From Erythrocercus mccallii (lineage: Eukaryota; Chordata; Aves; Passeriformes; Dicruridae), in contig VZRG01000855.1 in assembly GCA_013397435.1 (NCBI GenBank), positions 124,001 to 188,000 on the forward strand: a DNA stretch of 64,000 nucleotides. The letters are read 5' to 3'. The translations under genes and the position numbers were made by a program. This document shows positions 1 to 13,300 of this stretch, piece by piece; position 1 is the first letter of the stretch; each line of letters opens with the position of its first letter. Under the pieces are notes generated by a model. That model did no database searches. It had not been told where the DNA came from and worked only from the letters and a program-made list of their open reading frames with translations.

Positions 1-1485
1 GTTTGTTTCAAGTAAGGCTTCTAAATAGATCTCCAATACCTAATTCTTATATAAGATGACAGAATTCTTTTGGTGTTCTTTGTCTAATAACTTTCACGGC
101 TTTAGTAATTTAATTTGCAACTGCATATAGTACAGTGTTGTTTATCCTGGTTTGCTCTGATTTTAATTCATTACTTTCTAGTTTTTCCTTCAAGTACGTG
201 TGCTTTGATGTGGTGCTAAATAATGTGTAGGAATGACCAGTGGTTTTAACTACCTGAATTTGTCTCCACAAAAATTCTCAGATCTATTCCTATTTGACTT
301 CAGTCATTGATAATGGTTGTAGCACATTTATGTAAAAAGGGTTAATTGATGTGGTTTACATGAATACCAATAAACCCTGAAACTATTGCTGATTTCTTAG
401 GAGCTCAATTCTACATAGCAGTTTTAATTTTAGAAGCGTGTAGTTGATCTTAAAGATCCAAATAAACTGTGTGGAAAAGGATTGTTAGATATGAGTACCT
501 TAAAAAAATGTACATAAAAATCTTTTACACATGCTATTTCCTCAGAAAAAGATGTAACTTGTGGAACACATTGCAAAAATTCTCCATATAGTGTTTTGCA
601 GGCTTTGTTGTCTATTTCTTTTTAGGAAATAAGTATTTTTCTATTTTACCTTACTCTTTGCTGCCCATCACCATTCATGAAGTTTGTAATTCAAGTAGCA
701 GTAAAAATTGATGCTTTACCCTAAAAATACTCAAAGTATGTTGAATTTTATTTAAATACTGGCAAAATTACATTTTACATGTTAAAATACTGGTTAGTGT
801 TACAATTCCTGATTTATTCTTCCTGTGTCTCTTCTCCCATGTTTCTTTGACAACTCTGAAGTGTTGTCAGTGCGACTCATGATACCAGACATGTTTGGGC
901 TTATCCTTCATGTTGTACACTTCCGCTCTATTATCACCTGATCCTTTTGGCTCTTATTTCACTATTACTTGTAAAATGTTTCTGCCAGAGAGTCTGGGGA
1001 AGAAATTCTGCACAGGAATTTACCCTGGAGAGGCATGTGACAGAAAGGTGATTGCATTATTAGCATGAGAAACTGAAATGTAAATGGCATCTCTCTCTGG
1101 GAGCAGAAGTCTGTTGCTGACCCTGCAGCTCTTTGGCTTGCTGCTGGGACTCTGGAGCATCCCCGGATATTTTATGTGCCTACCATGTGAAAAAACGTTC
1201 CATTGCAGAATGAGAACGGGCTGTGCAGATGGGGAATCTCCTTCCTTACGATTCTGTCAGGAAAGAGGAGAGAGAAGGAAATAGTAGCCCAATCATACTA
1301 AGTAGCCCAACCGTAAGGTAATTTTTAAATAGTTTTAAAAACTGCCAACCCCATAAAAATTCACAACCAGAAAAATCCCATCCTGTGAGGGCGGATGGAA
1401 GGCAGGCAATTGGGTAGCATGTGTAGGGATGATGAGGTTCGGTAAAAGATGATAATGATGATAAGATTTGAGGAGGAAGTCTCAA
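1..1485. other. AT-rich non-coding sequence, no recognised element
   Basis: This is unremarkable AT-rich sequence. A 66-codon frame at 1084-1284 starts with a hydrophobic, signal-peptide-like run, but its ATG context is weak (T at -3) and I recognise no homologue, so I do not call it a gene. Confidence 0.5.
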
Positions 1486-1501
1486 ATAGACATCATCTTA
1501 G

Positions 1502-1524
1502 CCTCTGAGTCTAAGACTCAGAGG
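1502..1524. repeat. Perfect 11-bp-arm palindrome
   Basis: The arms cctctgagtct (1502-1512) and agactcagagg (1514-1524) are exact reverse complements around a single central A at 1513. Each arm holds TGAGTC, an AP-1-like half. Such a tight inverted repeat may be chance, a regulatory dimer site, or the end of a small mobile element; nothing in the flanks decides. Confidence 0.8.
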
Positions 1525-1840
1525 AGAAGAAGAGCAATATTTAAAACCAGAAGGAGGTAAGGTCTATACTGTAAGGCAGCAGCAGGAGGGCACAAGGATG
1601 GATGACAATTGGTGCAAGGAGGCAAGAGGGGAAGAAACAGAACTTCTGGGCCAATAGTTCAGTGTGTGGTGATCCCCACTGGAGCAGGAGCAGACAGGAA
1701 GCAAAGAGAACTTCACAGTGCAAAAAGGTGTATTTCACTCTTGTGCCAGAAACAAGTGAAGTGCAGTGGGTGTTTCCAGCCTGTTGGCTGGCCTTTCTGT
1801 ACAAGCTCCAGGAGTGCCTGCAGGAAGCTTCAATCATAAA

Positions 1841-1862
1841 TCAGGAAGTACAGCCTTCCTGA
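1841..1862. repeat. 8-bp stem, 6-nt loop inverted repeat
   Basis: tcaggaag (1841-1848) and cttcctga (1855-1862) are exact reverse complements separated by tacagc. The repeat lies 78 bp before the long A tract and could fold as a short hairpin if transcribed. No known RNA family was recognised. Confidence 0.6.
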
Positions 1863-1936
1863 CTTGCTTTGCTGGCCGCTATGAAGTTGGTGACAGTAAA
1901 ATCTCCATAAACACCTTACGATGTGGACTCTTCCAG

Positions 1937-1939
<3 letters not shown>

Positions 1940-1976
<37 letters not shown>
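1940..1976 (+). repeat. A37 homopolymer
   Basis: There are thirty-seven consecutive A residues. It is by far the longest mononucleotide run in the window; the next ones are A17 at 47397-47413 and T15 at 55537-55551. It may be a slippage-grown tract or the tail of a retroposed RNA (segment about 1490-1939 upstream). I could not find a convincing target-site duplication. Confidence 0.9.
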
Positions 1977-1977
<1 letters not shown>

Positions 1978-4900
1978 CCTTATATCCTAATAGTTTTCTT
2001 CATTTATCTTAAATTTTTGAGGTTCAGAAATTGAAAGACTGTAAGATAGTGATGGATGGTGCTCTAGTGCCATTTCCTGCTGCCTCTTTGTCTAGAACCC
2101 TGCAACTTTTCCTTTCCCTGCCTCACTGCAGTTGCATGGGTTGATTTGCATCTTTGTTCACATGCCAGGGTTTTTTGTCGCATGACTCCGACCATGTGCT
2201 TTGTGGATGGACTTGCAGTCATGTGAAATAGAACCATTTAGGCTTGTGGCTCTTCTTCATAGTTGGTATATTCCTCATCTGGCCTCATGATACTCTTTCT
2301 ACTACATACTATACTTTCCTGTTTAGAGGAAGACCAGAAAAATTGGGAAAAAACCCCCAAAAATATGTTTTTCCCAGTTTTCCATTCTCATATTGCTAAT
2401 TCACCAAAGTTCTAAAAAACTAGAGTGAGGGAAAAGATGGAAAAATATTCTCTCTTGTAAAGGTAGTGTCAAAACTGTAAATTATTTAAGTTTGGCAAGG
2501 AAGGAAGCCTTTGTTTTGTTCATGTCTAGCACTAAAAGCTGGTGCAACATTCCTGGATTACACTCTGCACCCAGAAGTTGTACCCTAAAATGTTGGTGGA
2601 CTGTTCACATGTGTGCGCATCTTGATGCCACCACAGAAAAACATATCTTCAGAGTCTCAGTTATTTTTATGTTTCCTTACTCTTTTATAGTATTTATTTT
2701 CAAATTTGGTTCATGGGCTGGCTTTTCTGCACAAGATTTTAGTTTCCTGTGTAAGGAAATGTTTAGACTTCATCCACCACACTTGCATTAATTATCAACG
2801 ATTCTTGTTTTCAGTTTACTAATTGATTTATTAATTTGGCACAATGCCATAAAGAGAATTTGAGTTCATTTATGTAATTGAAATTTAATTCAGTGCTTTT
2901 TACTTCAAGGGCAAAGGAAAAAAACTTGCATAAGATGTTGGATTTCAACATTTCGTTTCATGAAGGACTTCTGGTTTTTAGTGCAGCTAACTACTCGTAA
3001 CTTCTGAGTTTGTATCATCCTATTAATCCTGTAGAATAACTAAAGTAACACAGGTAGAAAACTTTCCTTCTGTTACTCTGTTTCAGATGCCCATTTGTGC
3101 AACACATTTCATTACTGCTGACTCTTATACCATCTGTATTTGTATCTGACTGTCCTCCACTTCCTTCATTGTTAAAATTGGGTCAAATCAGTGGGGTGCA
3201 GCTGAATTATGTGACTTATCCAGCTTCTCATGTAAGTGTTCAGAAATGGTTTAGTTTGTTTCCCTGAAATATTTTATTTGCATTTCAAGGTAGAACACAG
3301 CTGATCCAGCTGAACTGTATTAATGTGAAAGTCCACAGTCCTTTTGTTCTCACTTTTCACAGTATGTGGAACGTGAAGCACAAATTCTCTGAAGCTTTGT
3401 GGCATTGGAAGCCATAAAACAGAGGAAAGCTAGGAATTAAAGTCTGTCAATAAGAGAATTGCAGTCACAGAAACCAAATTTCATTATACCTGTCTGTATG
3501 AAGAGAATAGTAAACAGAAAGTAGGATAGAAAAGTTTGTAGGGAATACTGGTTGATGTCTAAATTATATACTTAAACTGGCTTGTTTCCCTCTGTGCTGT
3601 AATGGGGAAGAAAAGGAAAGCACAAGATGCCCAAAGGGATTATGCTGGGAAATATACTTGCATGATGTCCAGTTTCTGTAATTTGAAATACTGAATATAC
3701 ACTTGAGAGATCTTTCATTTTTGGAGTTTTATAATTAGACATCTAATTCGCTAAAGAATCCACTTTATATTACAGATCGAGGAGTTTTCTTGTATAAGAC
3801 TTTTTTTTTCCTTTCTGGAAGTCGTATGCTTTTTATTAAATTGGCTAATCTTAAGTACAGTGGGAAATAAAACTTCCGAAAAACCTGTTTCCTGCCCTCT
3901 TACACTGTACTTTGCAACCATATTTTTAAAAAAAAAAAGACGTGATTTTTATACTGGAAAAAAATCTGCCATTTTGTAGTTATGACACAAAGCCCAAGAA
4001 GCATAAGGATATAATTCTGGCTTTTTCCACCTTGAATAATCACATCTCCACAGAAAATGCCCTGAAGTCCATTCAATACTTAATGTTTGGGACAAAAGTA
4101 TTCTCTGCAGAGAGAATGCCAAGGGCAAATGTGCTGAATGTACTTGAACACTGGCATCTTGTTTCCTGGGAGAGCCTGGTCTGAGTGTTAATAGTCCTTG
4201 CTATGTTTAGTGCTTACTGTTTGTCTTCTGTACATCAGATTTGTATGTGTGATGCTGTCTATTCACTAAAGCCGTCAGACAATGCATTGTACAAAGTTAC
4301 TTGAAATACTTAAAGCCTAGTAAGTTAGGTAGCTCAGAGGCAGAGAAAAGCTCCTCTGAAATCTAAGAGCTGGTTGAAAGTGAACGCAAGCAGGGGAGAT
4401 CTGTTTGTTCCGTTAACATATCTAAATGTTCTTTAGTTGTGAGTGGAGTTTCTAATAATGCAGCTGTCCATTTTCTTGAAAGGAAAGACAAGGATCCTAT
4501 TCTGTCCTATATGAATGATCTAGTACAAAGAAGGAAAGAGCAAGTAATGAATAGACTAGTACTAACGTACTAACTAATTTAATTTTCAAGTTCATCTTTG
4601 CCACACAAGATAGTCTTGCAGTGTGTGTTTCTGACCGACAGCACACTGAAGGACATAGAATGGATTATATTCTAGCTTCGTTCTTAACATTATGTGCAGC
4701 TTACTGTGTAGTCCCTTACTAGGAAAAGTGCTTTAACCTGTGTCCCTTGAAGGACTGATGTGTTCCAATACGTACTTGTTCAGAGTTTTGGCACATAGAT
4801 TCAGAATACTGTCTTGAAAATTTTAATAACATTTTGCTGTGGACGTGCAGATTTTACAAACTTCTTGCTTCCTTTCTGTCATTTCACAGAGACCCAGTTT

Positions 4901-5848
4901 GCATGTCTACTTATGTCCAGAATTGTTTGACTGGGCTGTTTGGGTGCTGCCTTATGTCCAGGAGACACTGATCCAGTTTCTTGGAATATGCTTCATTCAA
5001 ACGGTATTAGGCTTACCATGAGACACTACTTAGTTATGTAATTTTATTTTTAAATACAAGTGAAACAATCTCTTCCTTCTCCTGCCCCCTTTAGCATGAA
5101 GTAGTAGCTGTAGATTTTTCAAGAATCCGATTTCTTCTTTTGACCGAGGCAATTCAAAAGAAGCACGTCTTGTCTTTAAGTCTTTCTCTGCATTGAAATG
5201 TATATCAGTCTTTCATCCTTGTAGTCTTTCTTCATTCCAAGTTATTAATCCTACCAGGAATGTTTTCTGTTACTGAGTAAATTGGGGAGGAGGGGTAAGT
5301 AGGCCAGTATTTCCATTATTCCTGTTGCATAATAGATCTGCCTCTCTCTGACTGTATTATGCATGACTGACCTTCCATTTGGGGCTGGTTTATTAGACTT
5401 CATTTCAAGTATTTGTCAACAGTTACTTTGTCAGTCATGTTGGGACTTAAGTATGAATCATGTTAAGAGGCTGAACTGCATTTGTACATCCTGGGCACAT
5501 TCACTTGTTGGTGCACAGTTGGAAGACCTGTAAGAGTGCATGGCCTCAAGCTATAACTTCTTTAAATCCCATTGACAGGTGGAAGAGGAAAGCTGCTTTT
5601 GAATTGTCTCAGGCAGGAAAATAGTGGGGAGTTTCAGTAGCTTCAGTGGGTTTTTGTTTGCTTTTTAGTTAATACGAGTGAAGTAAAAAATGAGGATAGT
5701 AAGGCTACCCTAGCTCCCTTTTTAAGAGTAGTCTATTCAAGTTGGTGCTAGTATTGTGGGAAAGATGCTTTTATTGTGGAAAGGAGGAAGTGTGAAATAC
5801 CTCCTCTTAAAGAAGACTACATGGTAATAGTTACTTGCTATAGTACGC
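1977..5848. other. AT-rich non-coding sequence
   Basis: I see no exon, no protein-like frame and no recognisable transposon here. A short A tract occurs at about 3927-3938. Confidence 0.5.
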
Positions 5849-5875
5849 ATATATATATATATATATNNNTATATA
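5849..5875. repeat. (AT)n microsatellite containing an assembly gap
   Basis: The alternating AT run is interrupted by NNN at 5867-5869. The unknown bases sit inside the repeat, so the true repeat length is uncertain; the three Ns probably stand for an unresolved length rather than exactly 3 bp. Confidence 0.95.
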
Positions 5876-8800
5876 AAACCTTTGGCAGGAGAGGGCTGGG
5901 AGGCACAGAGAAGCATTGTAATTAATTACTGGGAGGCAGGAGCACCAGAGGAATTGTTTGATTTATAAAGTAGCAGGCTAAATCTGTAGTTGAGTAGCAG
6001 CTGCATCTCAAAAAATCTGTCAGGAGTTGAGCGGAAACTGCTGGGTACTTGTACTTCTGACAATCTAGCAACCTGACTTTCCATCTGAGTTTTGAGATGC
6101 TTCTAACATAAGGGCTCTAACTTGAGAAGCCACAAGAGACTGCTGTATTGAATGTTTTCTGCCTTGTAACGGACTGTGATTTTACAAGTAAATGAAAAGC
6201 CACACGGTGACATGAATCTCTGGTCCCCACTGATTTTAAAGTGCAGATCCCCAGACTAGTTTATACATAGGTGTTACTAATTGATTTATTTGTTGTAATG
6301 GAAACAAATCCATGGAAGTTTGCTGAAATTTCTCATTGCTGACAGAATTGCTGTGAAAGAAAAACACAACTTACTGTAAAAATTTTACCTTCAGATAACC
6401 CAGTGTAGAGAATGATTTTGCCAACAAGTGCTTTCTCATAAATACAGTGGTTCCTTTGTTTGTGTATCCTGTTTCTTTTGCTCTCCATCTAGCTCGCCCA
6501 TATCTCCTGCAACTATCTTTGCCTGTGAATATTTAGATACATTTCAGCAAAGCTTTTTAATGTAGTAGGTTATGTGTTGTGCTTTTACTTTCCATTCTTA
6601 GATTTTTTTTTTTTGTTTAAAAGCAAACAAATCTCCCACCCAGTTATTTTATATCATATGTAAACTTCAGGCCTGTTTCATAAGTGTAGTTTTTCTCTCT
6701 CTGCTATGCTCTGCCTTGCGTCTCCTCTTCATCTCTTTCCCCCATTAGAACACCAGCCTTTCCTGTTACCTCCAATATAGCACTAACCCTTCCTGCTACC
6801 TTTCTGCTTCTTCCTGTCTGCTGCTTGTATCTCAGAATAGCTGTAGTGGTCACTGTGGTGATTCTGTTAGTTTGATCCAGAATTTGAAGTCTGATGGACA
6901 GCGCTACATTATGAAGTCCTTTGTGGTGGGTGGTACAGGAGAAAAACTGTAACTATTTCTGTTTTTAAAGCCTGGGAAAAAGTTGATAGCCCTGTAGATA
7001 CTGAGTGTAGTGCCATTTACAGGAGTTGGTATGTGTTACAAATTACAGAATGGTTTGGGCTGAAAGGGATCTTTAGGGTAGTATTGGAGACGCATGGATA
7101 CTCTTTGTTAACCTGTATATTGGTCCTGTTTATTGGTTTGCTGTGACTAGCAACCCCTTGTAAATAGACATCTAATTCCCCAGTGTAAAGTTTTGTAGCA
7201 GAAAAATCTCTGTTATATGTCCCAAAACAAAATGTTAAGAAAGCATATGCTTGTTTCAGTCTCTAAAGGTTGATATACTCTCATTTCCATATGTGTTTAA
7301 AGAAGTCACGTAGCATTTACTCACCGGAAGCTTTACAATAGAATAGCACTGTACTATTGCTAATTTGGTAGTTCAAGTTGAGCTCAAGTGTGGAAGTGGT
7401 TTTTTGTTTGTTTCAATGGGCTTTTTTTCTCCTTTTTTCATATAGCTGAGAATTCTCTAGAAGCAAGATTCACATGTATCCAGAAATAATAACTTGTTTT
7501 GTAGAAGCTTATGATGTTCTGGGGGTGTGTTTAATAACACAGTTACTAATAACATGCAGCTACAAAAGGAACAAAAGTCCATCACTTGACAAATTAAGAG
7601 CAATAACTTCTCAGAAGAGCTTCTAAAAGACTTCACTATCTTGTTGTGCTATTAGTATTGGTGCACTTAAAGAATACTTAATTTTTGATTAACTGCATTT
7701 TCAATATTACAGTAAAATAGGATATTCATCAAGAAGTGAAAAAATGTATTTTAGACTGTTGTTTTCAGAATTTTTGCAAAAATCCTAAGCACTGTACCTT
7801 TTTCCATCAAAATACCAGTACTATGTTAGTCAAAGTTGATGACCACTGTGCACTCACTTTTATTACTGGTGTTACCAGTGTGGTCTAAATTTTGCAGCTC
7901 TCTGGGATATCAGTATATTACAAAGCAAGTTAAATTAGCTTTTGGGTTTTTTGAGAGTTTGATAAGTTTGTGCACATCTCAGTAAAGCAGTTGATATGCT
8001 TGAGATACCTATCTGGCTATATAAAAATATACACACCTGCTAGTTATTTTCAGATGTTCAATAACAGATACACTAGTGACCTAAAAAGAAGATTCACTCT
8101 CTTTTGACAGGTGTCAGCATTATTCACTACATTGCACGTTCAAGAACTGCAGTTATTTCAGCGTCACTGTGTGTTATTCTACTCCTCTCTTATCCCTCTA
8201 TTTTTCTAGTTACTTCTGCCTAATGTAAAATACATGTGTTGTTTGTGGTGGTTTTGCTTTTTTTTTCTTGGACTCAAGCTGATGTATGTCTTTACCATGG
8301 ATATTTAAGTTCTTTCTACTGGTTGTTCTATCATCTCAGTTACAGAGCTATGCAACAGGCAGGAGAGAGAGAGAGAGATATGAGATAAGGCTAGATGAAA
8401 GAACAGGTGGAATCAAATACTGAAATATATAGTATTACAGGTAAACAATGGTACCTGTACCGTGTCTTGATATTATTTTGTTCATGCTTTAAATTTTTAC
8501 GATGGAAGAAGGCCCACAATTGTAGGTTAAGAAAAAAAAACAAACCCTTTCTTTAGAAGTAGGAGAAGTATTTCACTCAGGGTCCTTGAATAATATCTAT
8601 TGTATTCTTCAGGATTAGATGCTTTACACAGAACTGGGACAGTTAATTGTAAATGTGCTGCTTTTTTTAAAATATGAACTTTTATTTAATTGAAAGAAGT
8701 TAGGTTTGCTCAACTGTGCTTTCTTTGTCAGAAGGATTTCTTTGCCTGTCATGAGGCTTGAAGACCTCAGTAGAACTACCAAGGGGAAACACAGGAGGGA

Positions 8801-10019
8801 AGATCTAACCTGTTTTTCAGAAAGTTATCATGAACTAGACTGGGCTTTCCTTTGTTAGCACAGTTAAAACAGCATGCCTGTGGACCTTCCAGTCCCAGGT
8901 CACTACTGTCAGATCATGGTACCAGCCTTTCAGTTTCAGACTGTATCTGGAAGTCATCATCCCCTGACTTTTCAGGAGTGCAGTAAGTGCACAGCCTTGC
9001 CAGCATGCTCTGGTGATCTTATGGGCAGGAAACAATGGAATTCATATTGCCTTCTATGAAGACTTGGTTTCCTCAGAGCTGGCACAGATAACTAGGTGTT
9101 TCCTCCACTGTCCACTGTTCTAAAGAGACAGACCTTCAGGCAGAGGACTGCTAATGATGACATTAAGTGAAAAACTACTCTGGCCTTTAGTAAAGGCCTA
9201 CATAAACTGTGATTTCCTTTCCACCTTTTGCTGTGTGATTGTCTGAGACCCTGTGTGGAAACACTTTTGTACTCTTATTTAATCTCTGCATCTGCTATTA
9301 ATGTAGAATTGATAATCACTTAATTAAAGTACATGTGTAAGCTGTACATGAAATAAATATTCTTTTTCCATTATAAACTTCTTACCTGTAGATAACCACA
9401 AAAACATATTTTATGAATTATTGTGTTGATACTTAGAGTTCTCATAAAGAGTTAATGTCTTTCTCTAATTATTTTCTGCTCTTTAGCAGTGAATTTTTGC
9501 CCTGAGAGAAATCCAAAATGCAAACAATGAATTTTAATTGTTTTCTTTCTTCTGACACCAGAAATCCTAAATAACTTCTTTTTAGGAAATTGCTGACAAT
9601 ATTCTGGCATTTACAAGCAAGAATATACCAAAACCCATCCAAGAAATAATTGATTCTTAAATATTATTTGTCTGATTTTATTTATTTAGCTACATTTTCT
9701 GAATGGAAACACTGCCTATAGCCCTCTCCTTTGCAAGTGTGAAGAATGCTTCTAGCTCTAAATGCCAATAAAGATTTAAATTAAACCATGGGAAGGTTGT
9801 TCAGTATGAATGAACAGTGAACAGTGCTTTAGACCACAGCACAGTATGCTGATTTGGTCATTGAGTCCTTTTCTGTCTTCAATCTGTATGCCCCAGAGAA
9901 GGCCAAATCTCTTAAACAGAGCTCTTTCTGGACGACTGGGTTTATTAGACTGTTGTCACTAGTTTTAAAAAGACAGCTCTCATCTCAGTAGTTCTTAAGT
10001 TGAATGGCAGAGTGAGCTC
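5876..10019. other. AT-rich non-coding sequence with small simple repeats
   Basis: This block holds a T12 run at 6603-6614, a short GA run at about 8363-8378 and a CR1 shard at about 7045-7080 (listed separately). No exon was recognised. Confidence 0.5.
7045..7080 (-). mobile_element. Tiny CR1 3'-end shard, antisense
   Basis: The stretch around acagaatggtttgggctg, followed by a-rich gggatcttta, matches the reverse complement of the familiar CR1 3' tail (a feature of bird CR1 known to me; no search was run). Only about 35 bp are recognisable, so this is a low-confidence relic. Confidence 0.5.
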
Positions 10020-10370
10020 CCCATCAAGTCATGAGTCAAGACTGGATCATAAATAGCAGCCTCTGCAGTGCATCCCTGGAAGGGAGCGAGCTGGTGGTGA
10101 CAGGTAGCTGAGCCAAGGCCCTGTGCCTTCTGCAGCTCTTCATGTCAGTAGTCACGTCTGGCGAAGGCTCGCCTGCCTGCTTTCTGCTGAGGGGAGAGGG
10201 GGGAGCGCTCTTATCTGGGGGCTGGGAGGAGCAGATAATGAAACCCTTTGTGCCACCTCTAGAGACATGTGCTTCAGCAGCAGTGAGCTGTGCAGCTGCA
10301 ATCCTAGCAACACAGGCCTGGAGAAAAGAATGAGGGCAACTTCCCAGCACAGGATGGCCGGGAGTTAAGG
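10020..10370. promoter_or_regulatory. GC-rich block with GATA and AP-1 motifs, candidate enhancer
   Basis: This block stands out from its AT-rich surroundings. It contains an exact AP-1 site TGAGTCA (10032-10038), an inverted pair of GATA hexamers TTATCT (10211-10216) and AGATAA (10233-10238), and a CTG (10222-10224) spaced 8 nt before AGATAA, the arrangement of the composite E-box/GATA site used by TAL1-GATA factors in blood cells. Frames of about 100 codons on both strands show no homology I recognise. It could instead be an unrecognised repeat or a non-coding exon. The function is inferred from motifs only. Confidence 0.35.
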
Positions 10371-13300
10371 ATGAGCAAATTGAACTTGTAGTGTAGTATT
10401 TAGATGAACCTGTGTGCCTGTTATTCTTTCTAGGGATCTATATTTTTTGTTTTAATTTTGACCCTTAGACTGAAATATATCCATGTGTCTTTTAGTACAT
10501 AGATAAATCAATGACTAAAGACTTGCCAGTGTCTTTGTTGCTAGTTGTTGATAGTGCATTTTATGGAGAATTGACAGTGTTGCTTGGTACAGTGCAGACA
10601 GTTCATTGTCACCAGTTAAAGTGCATTGAAGAAGTCAGTCTGAACTGATTTTTGTAATGTAGGTACAAAAAATCCTTAAAGATGGAATGGTTTAAGAAAG
10701 GAATTTATTTTTAAAAGTGTACTAATTTAAAGGTTATTGTGACGGGTGTTTTCTAGAGAAACTGATGTTAAATATTTCATTTTTAAGATGCAGCAATCTG
10801 ATCTATTTCCATGGGAAGTTCCATGAATGAGTTGAGGATAACTCTGCTGATGAGAATACGATAGGCTGCAATAATTACCTAGCTGTTGATAGGGATTCAC
10901 AAGTCACAGTTAGGGTTGCATGTCTGGGAGAGAGGGGGCATTTGTTCGAGGGAGAGACTGAATAATGAATACCTTAAACCAAATGATCTGTGTCTGAGTG
11001 GCAGACAAAGAGGGCTTTGGGGCAGTGACTGATTATTCCGTGTGAAAGGACCACAACCATAGCTGGCCTGCATGCCGAATCTCACATGTAAGCCATCACT
11101 CCTTATTTCTCCAAAGAAAAAGAGGAAATCAAGTCTTCCTAGGAAGCAAGTGCACCTTGCCAGTGAAGGTGGTGTCACTGACTGCATGGTGCTCATCTAG
11201 TTACTGTAATGAGGAAATTTTGGCTATTTTAGTTCTGTTTTCCAGTCTGTTGAAAATGCAGTAGGCGTTTTATAACAAGTTATGTACAGATCTTTGTTTG
11301 TTCTCCCTTGCACTTTCATACCTCCTTGATGCAGTCTGTAGTATTTGTCCTAAAAGCTGATTGTAAGTCAGAGCCCAGAGCAAATGAAGCAGCAGATGTG
11401 GTTATTTGTGGCTGTTTTCTGATCAGGCCAAGATGCTGACCTGAGGCAATTGCAAGTCCAGGACCACGTTCACTTCCACTGACTGTGCTACACAGACATT
11501 ATTGTCCTGCACAGGAGCTGGGTGAAAATCATCACATTAAACTGTTCAAGCAAGATTTAATGAAGCTTGATGGTAGAATGAATGAGTTAATAATTTCTTG
11601 TCTTCCCTTTTTTTCTGCCTCTCAACCTGAGCACTGAAGCTGAAAGCTAAGGAGACCATGTTCCTTTCACTAGGTGTATTTACTGACTTCTTGTAAAGTG
11701 CAGAGGGAAAGGTCAAGTGTTAGTTTGGAGACACCTTGATGCTCAAATTGTAGAATTCTCTGTATTTTTTTGTGAGGGGTAGGAAAAATTGAGGGAAACA
11801 TTTTGGGTTGAGAGAGAATTTGAGACTGTACTTAAATACTTCATTTAGTAATTATATCTTGTGCTCTTTTTAGAAGTTGCTAGTGAAATCAAAGCTACTG
11901 TTTTAAAGTTTGACACCATCTTCAACAGTCCTTTTCCTTTATTTGAGAAGGAAAAACATGTTCAAGCACAACTTTTATCTAAGTGCATATTTCTTACACC
12001 TTAATCTTAACTTTCAGATAAAAACTGTTGTCCTAGGCAAAGGAATTGGTGTGTGGTTTTGGGGTTTTTGTTTCCAAATGTACAGAACGAATCTTTGTCA
12101 ACAGATACAAGGAAAATGTCTCCCACCCCACCCACCCACAGAGAAGGAAAAATGAACAGTTGTGTGACATTGAGGGAGATAGGACCTTGTTCAAAACAGA
12201 GAAACTTTGTATGGTAAATTGAATTGTCACCATGCAGCTTGTAGTTGAAGTAGTTGCTTCTTTGATTTGAGTTTATTTACTTAAGTCAATTACAAACGCA
12301 GATTCGATTGTACCCTTCAGCAAAACTCTAATGACTCAGCAACAGATGTTCCACTGGGAAGGATTATACAAATTAAATACTATTATGTTGATAAATAACT
12401 CCAAACAAAACCAGACAGAATTAAGGCAAGCGTGAAGGCAGGAAACACCTTTCTTTTTGTCTGTAATGGAGAAGCTGCCACTGAATTTTACAGCTTAACT
12501 TATCGTGATAATGGAGTTTCACATCAGTTCTGTAGTGTGCAGACAGAGCGCTAAAGCAAACTGCAGTTTGTGAGTGTCAGTATGAAGATGTTTACCAGTT
12601 GTAAATATCAGTTGCCTATTTCAAAGATACTACAATGTCTTTTTCAAAAGTGTCTGCAAAGCTTCTTAGGAATTCAAGGTAACTGGAGATAGGGGAAAGC
12701 ATCTCCACAGAACTAAAGAAAACAGTGCATCTTCTCTCAAAGTCAAAAAATCTCTCATTTTACCTCTTTTGTAAAAGACAGTGTGCTAGTTTGGGGTATT
12801 TTTGTCCTTTCAAAACTTGTCTAATGCCTGTTTTGTGGTCATTAGCCACAGCAGCTCTTGAGAGAAAGTGAAGCTGTTGTACTAGTCGGTGGTTTCTAGC
12901 TTTACATAGCTGCAATGAGGGCATGGGACAAGTTCCGCTGTGTTAAATGAGACTGCGTCTGTGTTTTGAAAGGGAAGCATGTGCTGACCGTGGCAGGACC
13001 AGTAAAAGTGGTGATTTGTATATTAGGAAATTCTTATGGTATGTCTTGTTTCTCTATAATAATAGTTGTAGCTAGGATGATGCTTCTGAATGTATATTTA
13101 CCTTGTGGTCTAAGGAGCTAAGTAGTCTCCAAGAGAAATAACTGATTAACTAAGTTTACCTGTCAGAAGAGTAGAATAAGACACCAGATGGTGATAGTGT
13201 AGAAGGTTCTGAAAAAGCATTTGCTTACCAGGCTTATACTTGAAACCATTTGATCTGAAGTCTGTCAGGAGCTAAGCCTTGTCATTTGCTGTACTGTCTG

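Noticed and set aside
1084..1284. 66-codon frame with a signal-peptide-like hydrophobic start
   Set aside because: Weak ATG context, no homologue recognised, and no splice sites placing it in a transcript.
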